From HGM10836 sp045580645 (GTDB lineage: Bacteria; Bacillota_I; Bacilli_A; RF39; UBA660): a stretch of DNA of 6,703 nucleotides. Shown here piece after piece: positions 5,059 through 6,703 of the stretch (positions within the stretch are counted from its first letter, which is position 1; every line of letters begins with the position of its first letter). A program made the position numbers and the translations under genes. The notes below the pieces were generated by a model. It did no database searches and was not told the origin of the DNA. It saw nothing but the letters and a program-made list of their open reading frames with translations. The DNA lies in NCBI GenBank assembly GCA_045580645.1, contig JAZNOG010000042.1, positions 1 to 6,703 of the forward strand, read 5' to 3'.

Positions 5059-6117
5059 ATGGAGTATGTAGTAATTGGTTTATTAGTGATTTTAATAATT
5101 TTAGTAACAATTTCTTTATTTAAGAAAAATGATACAAAAATAGTAGAAAAAATGAGTAATTTAGAGCTTTCTATTACTAAAGATATTGGTAGTTTAAAAG
5201 AATCTTTATATAAAGATTTTAATGAATTAAATGAAAAGCAAGAAAGAAGACTTCTTCTTATGAATGAAAAATTAAATGAAAAATTAGAGCAAAGTTTTGA
5301 TAAAACAAATAAAACTTTTACATCACTTCTTGAAAGATTAACTAAGATAGATGAAGCCCAAAAGAAAATAGATAATTTGTCTAATGATATTATTTCTCTT
5401 CAAGGAATACTTACAGATAAAAAATCTCGTGGTATTTTTGGAGAAGTAAATTTAAAACATATTTTATCTAGTGTATTTGGAGAAAATAATGATAATATAT
5501 ATAAACTTCAATATAAACTATCAAATGGGTTTATTGCAGATTCAATTTTATTTGCACCGTCTCCACTTGGGACTATTGCTATAGATTCTAAATTTCCATT
5601 AGAACATTATCGTTTAATGGTTGATAAAAATATATCTAAACTTGACAGGGAAAGATTTGAAAAGCAGTTTAAGATTGATGTAAAAAAACATATTGATGCA
5701 ATAGCAAGCAAATATATTATTAATGGTGAAACTAGTGATCAGGCGATTATGTTTTTACCAGCGGAAGCCATTTTTGCAGAAATAAATGCATATCACCAAG
5801 ATATTGTAGATTATGCGTATAGAAAAAAGGTTTGGATAACTTCACCAACTACTTTAATTTCAACTTTAACAGTTGTTCAAATGGTTATTAAAAACATAGA
5901 AAGGGATAAATATACTTCAATTATTCATGAAGAATTAAATAAACTTGGAATAGAATTTAATAGATATAGAGATAGATGGGATAAATTATCTAGAAGTATC
6001 GAAACTGTTAGTCGTGATGTTAATGATATACATACAACTACTGAAAAAATTACTAAAAGATTTGATAGTATTAGTAAAGTTGAAATAGAAAATAAAGAAC
6101 AAGAATATTTGGAATAA
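5059..6117 (+). CDS. rmuC: DNA recombination protein RmuC
   Basis: RmuC was named for limiting recombination between inverted repeats in E. coli; it is thought to carry a restriction-endonuclease-like domain. The 352-residue product has the usual plan. A single N-terminal membrane helix (about 3-20) is followed by a long coiled coil (about 25-118) and then the RmuC domain (about 123-315). Key motifs are R124-G-I-F-G-E129-V, D161 followed by D176-S-K178-F-P (an acid-x-lysine arrangement), M231-F-L-P-A-E236-A-I-F-A-E241 and W259-I-T-S-P-T-T-L. Family members are usually somewhat longer (about 400-500), mostly in the coiled coil. ATG 5059 has AGAGGAG at 5045-5051, seven bases upstream, partly inside the VTT gene's last codons. 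It is followed by a strong terminator, so it ends its transcript. Confidence 0.95.
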   Translation: MEYVVIGLLVILIILVTISLFKKNDTKIVEKMSNLELSITKDIGSLKESLYKDFNELNEKQERRLLLMNEKLNEKLEQSFDKTNKTFTSLLERLTKIDEAQKKIDNLSNDIISLQGILTDKKSRGIFGEVNLKHILSSVFGENNDNIYKLQYKLSNGFIADSILFAPSPLGTIAIDSKFPLEHYRLMVDKNISKLDRERFEKQFKIDVKKHIDAIASKYIINGETSDQAIMFLPAEAIFAEINAYHQDIVDYAYRKKVWITSPTTLISTLTVVQMVIKNIERDKYTSIIHEELNKLGIEFNRYRDRWDKLSRSIETVSRDVNDIHTTTEKITKRFDSISKVEIENKEQEYLE

Positions 6118-6167
6118 AAAATTAAAGAAATTTAAATTTATATGTTTTTAAAATTTCAATTAAAAAT

Positions 6168-6231
6168 AAGAAGCAAATTATTAAGCTAACCACATATATA
6201 GGGGTTTAAATTTAATATTTGTTTCTTTTTT
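6168..6231 (+). terminator. Long intrinsic terminator after rmuC
   Basis: The left arm at 6168-6184 pairs with the right arm at 6212-6227: 16 pairs including one G-T wobble, with one bulged T. An inner AACC/GGTT helix may close part of the apical loop. A T-run (6226-6231) follows. On the other strand the A-run at 6162-6166 gives a T-run as well, so it may work in both directions. It separates rmuC from the nuclease gene downstream. The stretch before it (6118-6167) shows only AT-rich sequence with a weak hairpin, GAAATTT at 6127-6133 against AAATTTC at 6151-6157. Confidence 0.8.
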
Positions 6232-6270
6232 ATGTATCAAATCTTAAAAATAGTCATTTGCATAAGACTT

Positions 6271-6276
6271 TATAAT
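6271..6276 (+). promoter_or_regulatory. Possible -10 box for the nuclease gene
   Basis: A perfect TATAAT lies 28 bases upstream of the ATG at 6305 and downstream of the rmuC terminator, so a promoter is needed about here. No good -35 hexamer is found at 16-18 bases. An alternative is TTGCAT (6258-6263) with TATATT (6281-6286) at 17-base spacing, but that would start transcription close to the ribosome binding site. The exact promoter is undecided. Confidence 0.4.
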
Positions 6277-6304
6277 AGTTTATATTGCTCTTGGAGGTGT
6301 TTTG

Positions 6305-6703
6305 ATGGATAAAAAACAAGATATATTATTTAAAGAAAATATTGATAAAGAAAATGCTTATACGTTAGAAAACCATTATGATGGGTATAAAATACCAATC
6401 GTTTCTGATGTAATGTTTTATGTAATGCTAAATAATGAAAAAAGAAAAAAATATGCAGCATACTTAATATCACTTGCTCTTAACACTGATTATAAAAAAG
6501 TATTAAACAGTATAAGCTTTACAAAAGAAAAATTAGATAAGGAAAACTACTATGAAAAAGGAAAAACAGTAGATCTAGTATGTGAAGTAAATAATGAGAT
6601 AGTAAATATTGAGATGAATAATTATAAAGATGTAACATCACTTGAAAGAAATCTTTCTTATCTTTTTGATTTATATAAAAGTAAAAATAAAATGGGAAAG
6701 AAA
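6305..6703 (+). CDS. PD-(D/E)XK nuclease family transposase / Rpn-like protein (5' part)
   Basis: The frame runs off the right edge; 133 residues are visible. ATG 6305 has GGAGG at 6293-6297, seven bases upstream. The N-terminal region contains P31-I-V-S-D35-V-M-F, followed by a helical part and K86-G-K-T-V-D90-L-V-C-E-V, then I99-V-N-I-E103-M-N105 and L113-E-R-N-L-S-Y-L. This order (S-D-x-x-F, K-x-x-x-D, then a strand I-N-I-E-M-Q, then helix R-x-x-x-Y) is that of the PDDEXK_2 / Rpn transposase-like nucleases, which are often multicopy and recombination-associated. The usual E-x-Q is E-M-N here. Codon use is slightly different from the neighbours: 4 AAC among 15 Asn codons, and CTA and AGC also appear, which suits a mobile gene. 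It is the first gene after a strong terminator. No inverted repeats are visible in the window. Confidence 0.8.
   Translation, partial: MDKKQDILFKENIDKENAYTLENHYDGYKIPIVSDVMFYVMLNNEKRKKYAAYLISLALNTDYKKVLNSISFTKEKLDKENYYEKGKTVDLVCEVNNEIVNIEMNNYKDVTSLERNLSYLFDLYKSKNKMGKK

Noticed and set aside
1..6703. CRISPR array, tRNA or rRNA genes, riboswitch leaders, or a defence or toxin-antitoxin system
   Set aside because: No regularly spaced repeats, no tRNA-like cloverleaf, no conserved leader and no toxin-antitoxin gene pair are visible; the genes are mostly conserved housekeeping ones.

Overview
The window is a strongly AT-rich stretch (G+C roughly a quarter by eye) of an anaerobic-type, low-GC Firmicute/Bacillota-like chromosome, plausibly a Mollicutes-adjacent or Erysipelotrichia-like Bacillus relative. 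The evidence is the classic Firmicutes order yqfD ... ybeY-dgkA-cdd-era-yqzL-recO, a four-cysteine L32 protein, Shine-Dalgarno sites of the GGAGG type, and A/T-ending codons nearly everywhere. Trp is encoded by TGG and TGA ends several genes (yqfD, dgkA, cdd), so the standard bacterial code applies rather than the Mycoplasma code. All genes are on the + strand.

Positions 1-3766 are one tightly packed operon-like block: the 3' end of the sporulation gene yqfD, a VanZ-family membrane protein, ybeY (16S rRNA maturation endonuclease), dgkA/udpK (undecaprenol kinase), cdd (cytidine deaminase), era (ribosome-assembly GTPase), a tiny yqzL-like gene of 38 codons, and recO (recombination mediator). 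Neighbours overlap or nearly touch (19 bp, 14 bp, 4 bp, 4 bp, then a 30-base gap, then 35 bp), which suggests translational coupling. Compared with Bacillus, phoH and yqfF are missing between yqfD and ybeY and the VanZ-family gene stands there.

Positions 3767-4065 hold a self-contained rpmF unit with a good sigma-A-like promoter and a short GNRA-loop terminator that begins inside the stop codon. Positions 4130-6117 hold a single-domain rhodanese, a VTT/TVP38-type membrane protein and rmuC; the last two are only 4 bases apart. A long intrinsic terminator (6168-6231) closes this block. A PD-(D/E)XK (Rpn/transposase-type) nuclease gene then starts at 6305 and runs off the end.

Most of the window is conserved housekeeping sequence. 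I do not see a convincing undescribed system. The points worth a second look are the small yqzL gene and the hairpin at its start, the VanZ replacement of phoH-yqfF, and residue changes in motifs of Era, the rhodanese, the VTT protein and the Rpn-type nuclease.
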